From NCBI GenBank assembly GCA_020912385.1, contig CP087217.1, forward strand, positions 496,001 to 560,000: a stretch of 64,000 nucleotides of DNA, read 5' to 3'. Below are positions 34,616-44,120 of the stretch, piece after piece; positions within the stretch are counted from its first letter, which is position 1, and every line of letters begins with the position of its first letter. This DNA comes from Neofusicoccum parvum (Eukaryota; Ascomycota; Dothideomycetes; Botryosphaeriales; Botryosphaeriaceae). The position numbers were made by a program, and so were the translations under genes. Below the pieces are notes generated by a model, which searched no databases, was not told where the DNA came from, and saw nothing but the letters and a program-made list of their open reading frames with translations.

Positions 34616-34858
34616 TGTCAGATGTGTGCGTGTGCGCTTGGTGTGCAGAACAGACTCAGGCGTTGCCGCGCCCACGCAACTTTTCTGGGAGGCAGCGGCC
34701 GGCGCGCGGGCGGTGTCGCGCGGCAGAAAAGTTGCCCGCCGCACAGCACCTCCGGCGGGGCTCCGACCCGTTCGTTCGTGCCCCGCGACTCCTCGCTCAC
34801 CAATTCCTCACCACCAATCCCACCTCGAGCCGAAAGCGTGGGCGAAGCTGAACCAACG
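34616..34858. promoter_or_regulatory. Shared divergent promoter of FAF1 and HIS6
   Basis: Only 243 bp separate the two start codons, so both genes must be driven from this interval. A GACTCA element at about 34,653-34,658 (AGACTCA) is one base from the TGACTCA site bound by Gcn4/CpcA-type bZIP activators of amino-acid synthesis genes. That is suggestive for HIS6 but not a perfect match. Confidence 0.6.
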
Positions 34859-35784
34859 ATGACGCGCTTCCGCCCCTGCATCGACCTGCACGCCGGCTCG
34901 GTCAAGCAGATCGTCGGCGGCACCCTCACCACCACCGACTCGGAGCTCAAGACCAACCACGTCTCCGAGCTGCCTGCCGGCCACTTCGCCAAGCTGTACC
35001 GCGACAATGCGCTCGCCGGTGCGCACGTCATCATGCTCGGGCCTGGCAACGAGGACGCGGCGACGGAGGCTGTGAGGGCGTGGCCAAATGGGTTGCAGGT
35101 CGGTGGAGGGATTACGGATGCGAATGCGGGGATTTGGGTGGAGAGGGGGGCGGAGAAGGTGGGTACCCTAGCTCTGTGATTCAGGGTGGCGCCAGCAGCG
35201 CTGAGAGGCAGTCATCTGGGACAATGGCTAACGGGAGAATAGTAGGTGATCATCACGTCGTACCTCTTCCCGTCGGGCAAGTTCTCGCTCGAGCGCCTCC
35301 AGGCTGTTCTGAAAGCGCTAGGTGGCGATAAGGAGAAGCTGGTCATCGACCTCAGCTGCCGCAGGCGAGGCGAGACCTGGTTTGTGGCTATGAATAAGTG
35401 GCAGACCATCACGGATATGGAGCTCAACCAGGGTAAGGACTTGAACTGCAACGATCAGGCAAAAGTAGAGGTTGGCTAATAAGTGCTACAGAATCGGTGT
35501 CCCTCCTCGAACCGTATTGCTCCGAGTTCCTCATCCACGCGGCCGATAACGAGGGTCTTCAGCAAGGAATTGATCACGAACTCGTGAGGAAGCTGGCTGA
35601 GTGGTGTAAAATCCCAGTCACGTACGCGGGTGGCGGAAAGAGCTTAGAGGACCTGGATACGGTGAAGGAGCTGAGCAAGGGCAAGGTCGATCTGACCATT
35701 GGAAGTGCCTTGGATATCTTTGGCGGCAGTGCCGTTAGATTTGAGGACTGTATCGCGTGGAATCTCCGACAGGAGGGGAAATAG
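34859..35784 (+). CDS. HIS6: Phosphoribosylformimino-AICAR-P isomerase (histidine synthesis, EC 5.3.1.16)
   Basis: Exons 34,859-35,158, 35,246-35,432 and 35,492-35,784 encode 259 aa, close to the 261 aa of yeast His6. Introns are 87 and 59 nt with CTAAC/CTAAT branch sites. The enzyme performs the fourth step of histidine biosynthesis, an Amadori rearrangement of ProFAR to PRFAR on a (beta/alpha)8 barrel. The start [17 protein letters not shown] contains the catalytic Asp9, and [12 protein letters not shown] places the second catalytic Asp at about 135. Phosphate-binding loops are seen as LQVGGGIT and VTYAGGGKS, and the end [10 protein letters not shown] is typical. The cytosolic fungal enzyme is monofunctional and the full barrel is present. 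Confidence 0.97.
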
Positions 35785-36111
35785 AAAAAGAGACAGAACT
35801 ACAATGTCAAATGAAAGATCACCAAATATAGCAGATATCAAAACAGGATGCATGCTATTAGTACATGAACATCTATGGAATGCCTCCGGGGATAAATACG
35901 TTTGAAAAGCAAATGTCGTTGCCCTGCTTATAGTAATTTCGTAGCCGAATAGCACTTTACTACAAACATTAAGATGATCTAAATTTAAGACTACACGATG
36001 TTAAGGAACTAAAGGAGTCTAAGCATTGTTCAGTGGCTGAAGTACGCTCTGTCTTATGGACAGCTCTTCTGATGTTATAGTCTGCTTGCCCCTGCCTGGC
36101 TGATACGCTCT
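35785..36111. other. Short convergent spacer between HIS6 and sulfatase
   Basis: 327 bp of AT-rich 3' sequence shared by two convergent genes. No other feature seen. Confidence 0.6.
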
Positions 36112-38439
36112 CTAGCTGGTAGTCTCAATCTCGTCATCCTCCAACTCCCTCGCACTCGCCATCAGCGTCTCAAAAGATGCATGCCTATGCTCCCAACCCC
36201 CTGGTGTAACCTCCTGTCCCGGAATTGGTTTCACCGGCACGGGGTCAGGCACGTTAAACCCATCCGTGTTCTCACGATACGCCATACCAAGCCCTGCTTC
36301 GGCGCCCGGCGGGTAGAAGGGTGCTTCGTTGGAGGGTATCTGCAGGTTCAGGCACTCGTCAATGGTGACGGTCGGGAAGGCGGCATAGAAGTCGTCGTAG
36401 GCCGGGTCCAGCGCCTCCTCCAGGGTGGTGACGACCTTGCCGTTGGTCAGATTGGCGGGTGGCTGCAGGACGGTCCATGGCTCCCGGCACGTATCCTCGG
36501 CGCAAGACTTGGTTACGAGGAGTAGCGCATTTAGCCGTGCGTGTACACGCGTGACTTCGGGGTTCGTCGAGTTGGCGAGGTTGTTGAGCTCGTAGGGATC
36601 ATCCTGGTGCTGTCAGCTGTCTGGAGACGGAGGAGATGGGTGGGCAGGAAGCGCGCTTACAAGCGTGTTGTACAGTTCCGTGTCGTTGGTGCACCAGCGC
36701 GAGTACAACCAAGCCGACTTCTCGCCCACGATGCGCATCGTCTTATAGTCGTTGTCCAAAAAATAGCCCGGTAAGTAGCCTGGCACGCCGCCGCTCGCCA
36801 GCGGGATCTCGGTGAAGCCGTAGCCCCAAAACTCGACGTTGATGGCCTCCTTCTTGAGCGCGATGGCGGACGAGTTCGGCGTCTTCCACGCCTCCAGCAG
36901 GCTGGCGCCGTCCAAGAACTGCGGCTGTGTCCCCTCTGCCAGCCCTGCGATCTCGAGGAAAGTCGGCGCGAAGTCTGTCACGGTGCTCGGCGTCGTGGAT
37001 ATCGCACCGCTCTGCACGCCGGGGCCGCGCACGACGAGCGGGATGTTGGTGTCTTCCAGGTAAGGCGTGGACTTTCCGGCCGCGTGGCGGTGTGTACCGA
37101 GGTGATAGCCCTGATCAGTTGAATAGATGACTACGTCTTATAAGTACCAGTGTCGCTAAGGTAACCCGGTGTTGTACATACTGTAAGTATTTTCCAGCGC
37201 GCCCTCCTCCTCAAGCTTCGCCACCACGTCCCGAACAATATCGTCAACACCTTGCAGCGACTGTAGCCGGCGCCGGTAAAGGTGCTCAGTCTCGTCTATC
37301 TGACTCTGGTTCAACAGCGGTAACTTTCCAACCCAGGCGGGCTTTCCCTGCTGGAAACGGTCCGGCGGGTTGAAGTTGGGCGTCCGGGGCACTGTCTTGT
37401 TTGTGAAGCGGTCGAGGTACCGAGCTGGCGGTATCGGCGGGTCCGTGATGTTGTGCACATGCGGTGCTGTGGGCGCGATCATCAAGAAGAACGGGTCTTC
37501 TTGCTGGAGCAGCGCATCCAGCCTCGAGAGGGCTTTGATCCGCACAACATCCGTCTGTTGGAAGCCCTGATAAAGCTTAGGTCTCTGCCCGTCTTCGGAC
37601 ATGACAACGGCGTCGTGCCTGTTGATGTAAGGGTCGAGCTGTTGCAATTTGGTCTGTCAGCCGGGTCTGGCGTTCATCTGATGTTGATTTCAAAAGTAAG
37701 GCAACGGTACAACCAATTGCCACAACGTGGACAGTGAAGCAGCCACCGGGATGTGAGCATATTCAGTCTACATCAATCATTCTGTATAGGCCACTGCTTC
37801 AACTCCGCATGCATTATTTAGGCTTGTTGTTGAAATACTTGATATCGACGTCGTAGCTCAGGAGTGAGTGCGGAGCTTACCAGGAGATCAGAGTGCGTCC
37901 ATCCCTTTGGCGCGGGAGAGTAGTTGGTTATGGCATTTCCGTTGAACAGTTTCCCAATATCTAGTGTTAAGACTCAGCACATAGAACAACTTCTGGATGT
38001 CGAACTGAGCATACACTCAGCCTTGTACCCGGCCTTGGTCAGCCAGTGCGGGAGGTAATCGTCGTCTTCAGCGGCTGCTAAGAACTTCGGGTACCCACCA
38101 CTGTTTGGTCCCGTCAGTCAGCAGTCCAAGTGACATGGCAGGGGGATTGTCTGACCCGGGTGCGCGAACATGCGTATTATTAGTGTTGTGGGCCAATTGG
38201 CCACGCATAAGGGATACGCGGCTGGGACAGCACACAGAGATGGTGGCGTAGTGGTTAGTGAAGAGTGTTCCCTTGGCAACCAGCTCGTCCTGGACAGCTT
38301 TCATCGTATCAAGGGAGCCATGATGGTAGTCTTGGTCGTCGGTAAAGATGAAAACGACGTTCGGCCCCGCACTAGATTTGGCGGAACAGAATCCAAGGAG
38401 AGCAAGAGCTCCCACAAAAACCGCGTGAAGCCGCGTCAT
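36112..38439 (-). CDS. Secreted arylsulfatase (type I sulfatase)
   Basis: Six exons: 38,156-38,439, 38,015-38,100, 37,881-37,960, 37,182-37,638, 36,661-37,136 and 36,112-36,609. They give 626 aa with every phase matched (introns 55, 54, 242, 45, 51 nt). Residues 1-20 are a signal peptide (MTRLHAVFVGALALLGFCSA). Metal-binding VFIFTDDQD places the paired Asp at 34-35. The formylglycine motif is CCPSR at 70-74, Cys70 being the residue oxidised, followed by VSLMRGQLAHNTN. Later features are GYIGKLFNG-type sequence, IAPTAPHVHN, VIYSTDQGYHLGTHRHAAGKS and IPLVVRGPG. The enzyme hydrolyses sulfate esters outside the cell or in the wall and scavenges sulfur. Fungal arylsulfatases are usually induced by sulfur limitation, though no site was identified here. 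A different aryl or choline sulfate preference cannot be excluded, but length and motifs fit arylsulfatase better. Confidence 0.92.
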
Positions 38440-38856
38440 TGTCCCTTGATGCTTGATGCTTGACTACAATGCAGTGGTAACATTTAGCAAAGAATCAAGG
38501 CGGCCCTATTTGTAGTGCTTCTCAATAGTAACTTGAGTGGACCTGCTGCGGTGCTGGAATGCAAATACGGCATCTATGCCGTACTCCGCTCTTGGCAATC
38601 GCAGTGATTGCTGTATTTCTGGCCCTGCTTGGTTAGATAGCGGCATATTCCTCGCCGAGCGGGGTGGCCTTGTCCGGAACTCACCCCTGCCAGCCGACGT
38701 TTACCCCGCGCCTATATACAGGGAAGGGGCGGTCAGCGAAAGTAAACGTGGGAGCATTGCGGAGGTGGTTAAACTCCGGTCTTTCAAGAGTGCAGAAATC
38801 ACGTCATATTTCGTACGAGTCTCGCTTCGGACAGTATTGCAACACACGCATGCCTC

Positions 38857-38940
38857 CATGGGTAGTTGAAGCCTTCGTCCGGATGCAAATGTGCGGTAAG
38901 AGAAATACTAATCCATCCGGATGAATGCTTTAATTGCATG
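38857..38940. repeat. Palindromic MITE-like element, copy C (84 bp)
   Basis: Starts CATGGGTAGTTGAAGCCTTCG and ends GAATGCTTTAATTGCATG. The left inner segment GTCCGGATGCAAATGTGCGG matches copy D and the reverse complement of copy B. Ends abut the NLR relic closely (about 30 bp). Confidence 0.85.
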
Positions 38941-38969
38941 TGTATGAACTTATTGTAACGCTTTCGAAA

Positions 38970-39110
38970 CTGGCCTCGTAAGCTCCTCCAAGCCGTGCGG
39001 AAGATTTTGGGATTTCTCAGTGACATTGCCTCTGGTCTAAGCAATATCTTGGGTTCCCTGGGATAGAGGGATATTTGTAGAAGGAGTCCCATGAGAATTT
39101 GGAAAAAAAA
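38970..39110 (-). pseudogene. Decayed fragment of an NLR (NACHT) paralog
   Basis: The segment around 38,976-39,045 aligns at roughly four bases in five to 42,040-42,110 inside the neighbouring NLR gene, in the same orientation. Similarity resumes near 39,080-39,105 (GAGTCCCATGAGAATTT against the corresponding part of the gene at about 42,145-42,165). It corresponds to about residues 462-510 of the intact protein, just after the NACHT core. Small insertions and deletions shift the frame. It begins only about 60 bp beyond the stop codon of the intact gene, so it looks like the remnant of a tandem duplicate, or of an earlier gene copy, mostly deleted. Confidence 0.75.
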
Positions 39111-39167
39111 TAAAGAAACAAACAATGATGAAATCGTATTCAGCTTGGCCTTCTGGATTCTCAAAGC

Positions 39168-42100
39168 TCAGAACGCCACCAACAGAGTTTCATTCTCCCT
39201 TGAATCTGGTTCCCACAACAAACAAAACGACTTCCTGCTATCGCGGATCTTCTGCGGAATATTGTCACGCAGCATCCACGCAAGTCCCACCATCTCACAG
39301 TACCCGCGCCACCCATCGAAGGCAGCGAGCTCTTCCAACTCCTCGTAAAATGCCAATGCCACTTCCACGGTTTTCAGGGCTTCCTCCAGCCTTCCCAGGG
39401 TCTCTAAGGCGATAGCAACTCTAATTTGCACGTCAAAACCAAAGTACGTCTTATCGAGGGATAGCTCAATAACGACTCTCCAGATGTCTCGCCAGCATCC
39501 CAACGCCTTGGTGTAGCAGCCAGTTGAATAGAAGGCTTTTCCGAGGAAATAGCGTAGACGAAGGCTTTCTGTGTGCTTTGATCCGTAATGCCTCCTTACG
39601 CTCTTGGCAACTTTCTTCAGCAAACAGAGAGCATGTTCGGACCATCCTATGCGCATAAGGAGATCACAAAGCGAAAGTCGCATTCTAAAGGGGCTTACGG
39701 CAAGAGCGTTGAAGTGTTTGCGCTCCAACTCTGCAGCTTCCTCCAGACATTCGACCGCATGCTCGAAAGCATCCCGATCTTCTGCTTCTTCCGCAATACG
39801 TTCCAAGAAGTCACAAGCTCTTTCAATACTCCCACTTTCTACCAGATCTCTTGCCATTTTTTGGCGGAAGTTACGAGCCTCTCCGATCCGGTCAAGTTTC
39901 GAAAGGGCCTCGAAGATGTACGCTTGATAGTTTTCGATGCTCTCCTCGTCGTCTTGGAAGTGTTTCTCTTGGATGCTAAGCAGATCCTTCCAATATTCCA
40001 CCGCCTCCTCATGTCGAGACAGGCGGTCTAGTGTCTGGGCGACGAACTCCATCGCATTGATGGTCCACTTGTGTTGGTTCCCGTACACTTCGCGGTTTCC
40101 TTTGATCCAAGTTCGCGCGTACCTTAACACTTCTTCATATCGGCCTGCATTTTCAAGGGCTTGAACATACCACGACAGGCTTTGCAAGGTGTTTCCATTG
40201 CAGATTCCGTGATCTTTCATGTCCATCAAGTAGCTCTGTTCGAGGTGATGAAGTGCCGGAGCAAGACAGCGTGGGTCCTCAACATGACACTGACAATACG
40301 ACACACCCAAATTAAAGTGCATGTTGTTTTGTAGAGCCTTGGGATTTTTGTCACACGAATCTTTGAGGTTTTCTTCGTACCACGTAATCGCCTCCCGATA
40401 GTGTCCCAATATTGCCAAGTCCTCTGTCATCCGGTTGATTGTCCACCGAAATACGTCGGCAGACTTCAGATCAGGGTGCTCAGTCGCCACTGTAAAAATA
40501 TGACGATAGCGCGAAAGAGCTTCCTGGCGACTTCCTGACTTGCTCATCATACGAGCAATCCAGTACTCAGAATACAGGACCGATAGGTGCGTATCGCCGT
40601 ACTTCTTTCTATCTCTAGCCAACGTGGATTCCAGTAGAGGGATGCCTTCCTCAGCGCGGCCTGCATTGGCATAAGAAGCCCCAAGAAAGTCCCTGTTCAA
40701 TGCGGGAAAGTTCTCACGCCCTCCGGTAACGCGCAGTAAATATTTGATGGATTCTCCGTACTGGTCGGTATGGTAGAGTGACCTGCCCATGAGCTCGTAA
40801 GTCAAGGTCTCAGTGCGTCTCCCGGAATTTTCAACGCGAGGCAAGACCTTTTGGCAGATCTCGAGAGACTGGTCGTATTTGTCCAGGCCATAGTAGAAAT
40901 TGCTTATGCCCAAGACAGCGTACACAGGAAGAGCCCATGACTTTTCAAGGAGCAGGCGATAGAGCATATGAAGTGGGTCTAGCGGCATTTTCCTGATCCG
41001 AGAAAAGACTCCGAGTAACACCATGACCTGGCGTTGAGAATCCACAATGTCGATGGTCTGGAAGAGCTTGAGGGCTTCTTCAGTGGCCACGGTACGCTGT
41101 GTTGTGTGATCGGCTTTCGTGATGGCGATGTTTTCTTGTTCCTGGTAGACTACGGGCTCGGTTCCCTGCAAGGCTGAAGCAATGTCTTCGCAAATCCTTC
41201 TGTCGAGAGGTTGGCCTCCGAGATTCGAGATATCGAGATCAAGAATTCTGACCCAAAGTCCGAGGTGGGCAGCCCTTTCGTCGTCAGGACCCCAAGCTGC
41301 AATCCTTTCGGCCATCTCAATCTTGAGTTGTGCTGTGAAGATTGCCTTTATGTCTTCTCCAGGCTTCACCACACGATTGAAATCTTCTAGAAATTGTCCA
41401 AATCTCTCAATGAGGGACCAGTCGAATTCGTTCTCATTCCAAGAGAAAGTCAGATGATCGAGCCAGGAAATCACTCTGCTCGAGCTACAGAATGCCTTTA
41501 GCCGGTTGGTGTAGGTTTGAAGGTCCACTAGTGAGCCCGTCGCGTGGAAAATGAAGTTGTAGGACGCATATTCCATGAATGGGTGCAGCTTCCGAAGGGC
41601 GAGCAAGGTATCTGGCTCTCTCACAGGGAATCCGTGGTCTTGTAGATCCAGATATTCGAAACAAAGGCGTCCAAGAAGCGCATTTGCTTCTAGCAGGTCG
41701 ATCCGGAAGCACCCCAGAGCTGTGTCCAGCTTGCTGCCCCATTCGCTCTCGTCCTGAGTGAGAAAATCTTTGATGGATGAGTGATTCAAGCTGACTCGAT
41801 TCTGGTACAAAGTGACGAACTCTCCACAGACCTTGAAGATGCTCCTCTCGGGGTTATTCAGGAGGAAATCCTGAATTGGACTTTCAGAAGATGTGGTGAA
41901 CTTGGTGTGCAGGGCATGGGCCCACGTAAGCTCATCAACAGTAAGAGGACGGCGTGCAGCTACTGTGAATGTAAGGACATTGCGGAGCAGGGTGATTTCG
42001 TTCTTCCGCAGTCGGTCCTTGAGGCGTGTGAAAACCCGTTCGTAAGCCTTCTCCAAGCCTTGTGGAAGATTTTGGAGTTTCTCGGTGACATCGCTTCTTG

Positions 42101-43610
42101 TCCACGAACCGTAGAGATCATCTATCATGAGTTTCCCCCACAGAAACATCCCCTGAGAATTTTTCTTTAGAGTGTCAGATGCCAGCGTACGTAGATCAGG
42201 ATCATCGAGGACTTCGATTTCTGCAATACCAGCATCGATGAAAGCTTCGATGTCTGGGCCTGTAGAATTTTCGTCCATTCGAATATGCTTGTTCTTTTGG
42301 AGCACATTCTCTGGCACATTGTCGAATGCCTGCGGCCGCCCGAGGAAAAGACATCTGGTGCTGTGACACTGCTCTAGAAATTTGATTGTGGGACAGATGA
42401 CATCTTGGGACTTGTCCAATGCTTCATCCAACCCATCGAGAACGTAAAAGCATGGCTCGGCGGCATGATTTCGTACCTGCTGGAGAAGACCCCATAGCTG
42501 CGCGGTGCTCGGATTACGATCATCCCTTAGCAAATTGTGGATAATCTCGACACCATCATTTCCAATGTTTGGTAGAGACCGCGCTAAGAGATAACGGATC
42601 AAGGAATTTACCGTCTGTCTTTCCGCATCGGTACTGGAGAAAGAGAACAACAGAGCCTGGTGGCCCTCCGCTTGAAAGCCCTGAACGATTGCAGAGGCGA
42701 GCATTGACTTCCCACAGCCATGTACCCCAGAGATTTGAAGTACTCTTTCTGACGCCAGAGCGGATTGGGCTGTCTTCCATTCCAAGAAAACTTGATTTGT
42801 TTGTACCCATTCACACGTGCCAGGAACGCGGGTTTCGATTTGGCGTTGATGGAGCTCATTCATGGCGCAAGGCTGAAGCCACTTGTAGCAACGGATCCTC
42901 CTCTCCTCCTCTCTTGCTCGTGATGCGCGGATTGCTTCCTTCTCCAGGACGAGGCGATGCAGCTCCGTGGTGTAGTCCCGGATACTGTCCCTCATCTTCG
43001 AGAACTCGTGTTTGTAAGGCTTCCCGACAAGGCTTGCAACCCTCCTGATTGTTCGTCTCCCGAAAAATTGAGCGGATCGAATGTAGTAATCGACGATGCC
43101 TGTGAAGAGCCTCAGAAGTGCCGCGCTAACGTCTGGATCTGGCTTGAGCTCCTCGTAGAGTTTGACGTGGCCCATGGCATCAGAGACGGTGTCTAGCATG
43201 AGTAATATCTGTTCGATCGCACGGGTGTGGTTGTCCGATACTTTCAAGATAAACTTGATCGGAGCCCAGATGGGGCACAGGAAGTCGGCTTTTGTTTGAA
43301 CTGCCATATCGACCACGTCTGAGAGGCCTTGGAGAGAGGCGGTGTAGTCCTGGAATTTTTCCAACATCGCGGTGGATTTCCTATCCTTGAAGGACTTTCT
43401 CGCTCTTTCCAAGACACTTGGAAGGGAATCTTGTCCGTCTTTGCATTGCTGGAAGACTTCGTTTCCGTCGAAGCCTGCGTCTGAGAGGCGTGCAAAGGAG
43501 CCTCGTGCGGCCTCTATAGCCTTCTGAAGCCCTGGGCTGACGCCGTAAGCCTTTACATGCAGTTCATAAAAGCTTCGGAGGACTCACTGGCTTGGCTGTG
43601 GTGTCGCCAT
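39168..43610 (-). CDS. NLR-type STAND protein: NACHT ATPase with TPR repeats
   Basis: A 23-nt first exon (43,588-43,610, from ATG) joins exon 39,168-43,536 across a 51-nt GTGAGT...CAG intron in matching phase, giving 1463 aa. Without that exon the long frame has no ATG. Residues about 1-250 are helical and contain KADFLCPIWAPIKFIL, as in the N-terminal region of many fungal STAND proteins. A NACHT-type NTPase follows, with Walker A GVHGCGKS at about 278-286 and Walker B CFYVLDGLDEA at about 370-380. A winged-helix-like region follows (LPQGLEKAYERVFTRL, TFTAARRPLTVDELTWA, YQNRVSLNHSSIKDFL). From about 850 to the end are TPR-like helical pairs (GSRQEALSRYRHIF, ENAGRYEEVLRYARTW, GRLEEALKTVEVAL). 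Fungal NLRs sense non-self and trigger heterokaryon incompatibility or stress responses. The effector partner here is unknown. Confidence 0.85.
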
Positions 43611-43870
43611 GGCTTGATTCCAAGGGTTCAAAGTGAATGTTGCCTGAACGAACTCAGAAAGCAGAGGAAGAGCTGTGATATTACTTTGCTGATGATGGGG
43701 TTATTGCAAGGCATATTGCGGGGCTGGCGGCTGAGCTGCAAAGCCTTCCCGTGTGGCAGTCTTTGATTGTTCATTCGCTACCACGTTTAGCGCCCTGCAC
43801 TCCGCCCCAGGCTGTAAGCAAGGAACTCAGCCTTCCAACAAAACTAATCAGACTTACAACCATGACTGGT

Positions 43871-43957
43871 TGTGGGCAGTTGAGGCATTCATCCGGATGC
43901 AAAAGTGCTTTAAAAAATGTACCAAAGCTGTCTGGACGAAAGCTATAACACCCCATG
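43871..43957. repeat. Palindromic MITE-like element, copy D (87 bp)
   Basis: Starts TGTGGGCAGTTGAGGCATTC, continues ATCCGGATGCAAAAGTGC, and ends GGACGAAAGCTATAACACCCCATG, whose complement repeats the left arm with more divergence than in A-C. Located about 260 bp upstream of the NLR start codon, so it is in the NLR promoter region. Confidence 0.8.
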
Positions 43958-44084
43958 TATAGGTACGTAGCTGTGCTTGTCAAAAGCGAGTTGCGCAGTC
44001 ATCGGCTGAAGCGTCCCTCTTATCACAACTCACTTATGAGCTGTCAGACTGAAAGTTGGATCTATCATGTTCGGACCGTGATTC

Positions 44085-44120
44085 TACTGGTCGAAGCATT
44101 CATCTGGCTGAATACTCTCG
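44085..44120. repeat. Degenerate arm of the palindromic element
   Basis: The sequence GGTCGAAGCATTCATCTGGC resembles the conserved arm with several changes, and no matching second arm is evident. Tentative. Confidence 0.4.

Larger units (their letters stand above)
38440..39167. other. Spacer with palindromic element and NLR relic
   Basis: Lies between the sulfatase start and the NLR stop. Holds element copy C (38,857-38,940) and a decayed NLR paralog fragment (38,970-39,110). The remainder (38,440-38,850) should include the sulfatase promoter, and no gene is seen in it. Confidence 0.6.
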
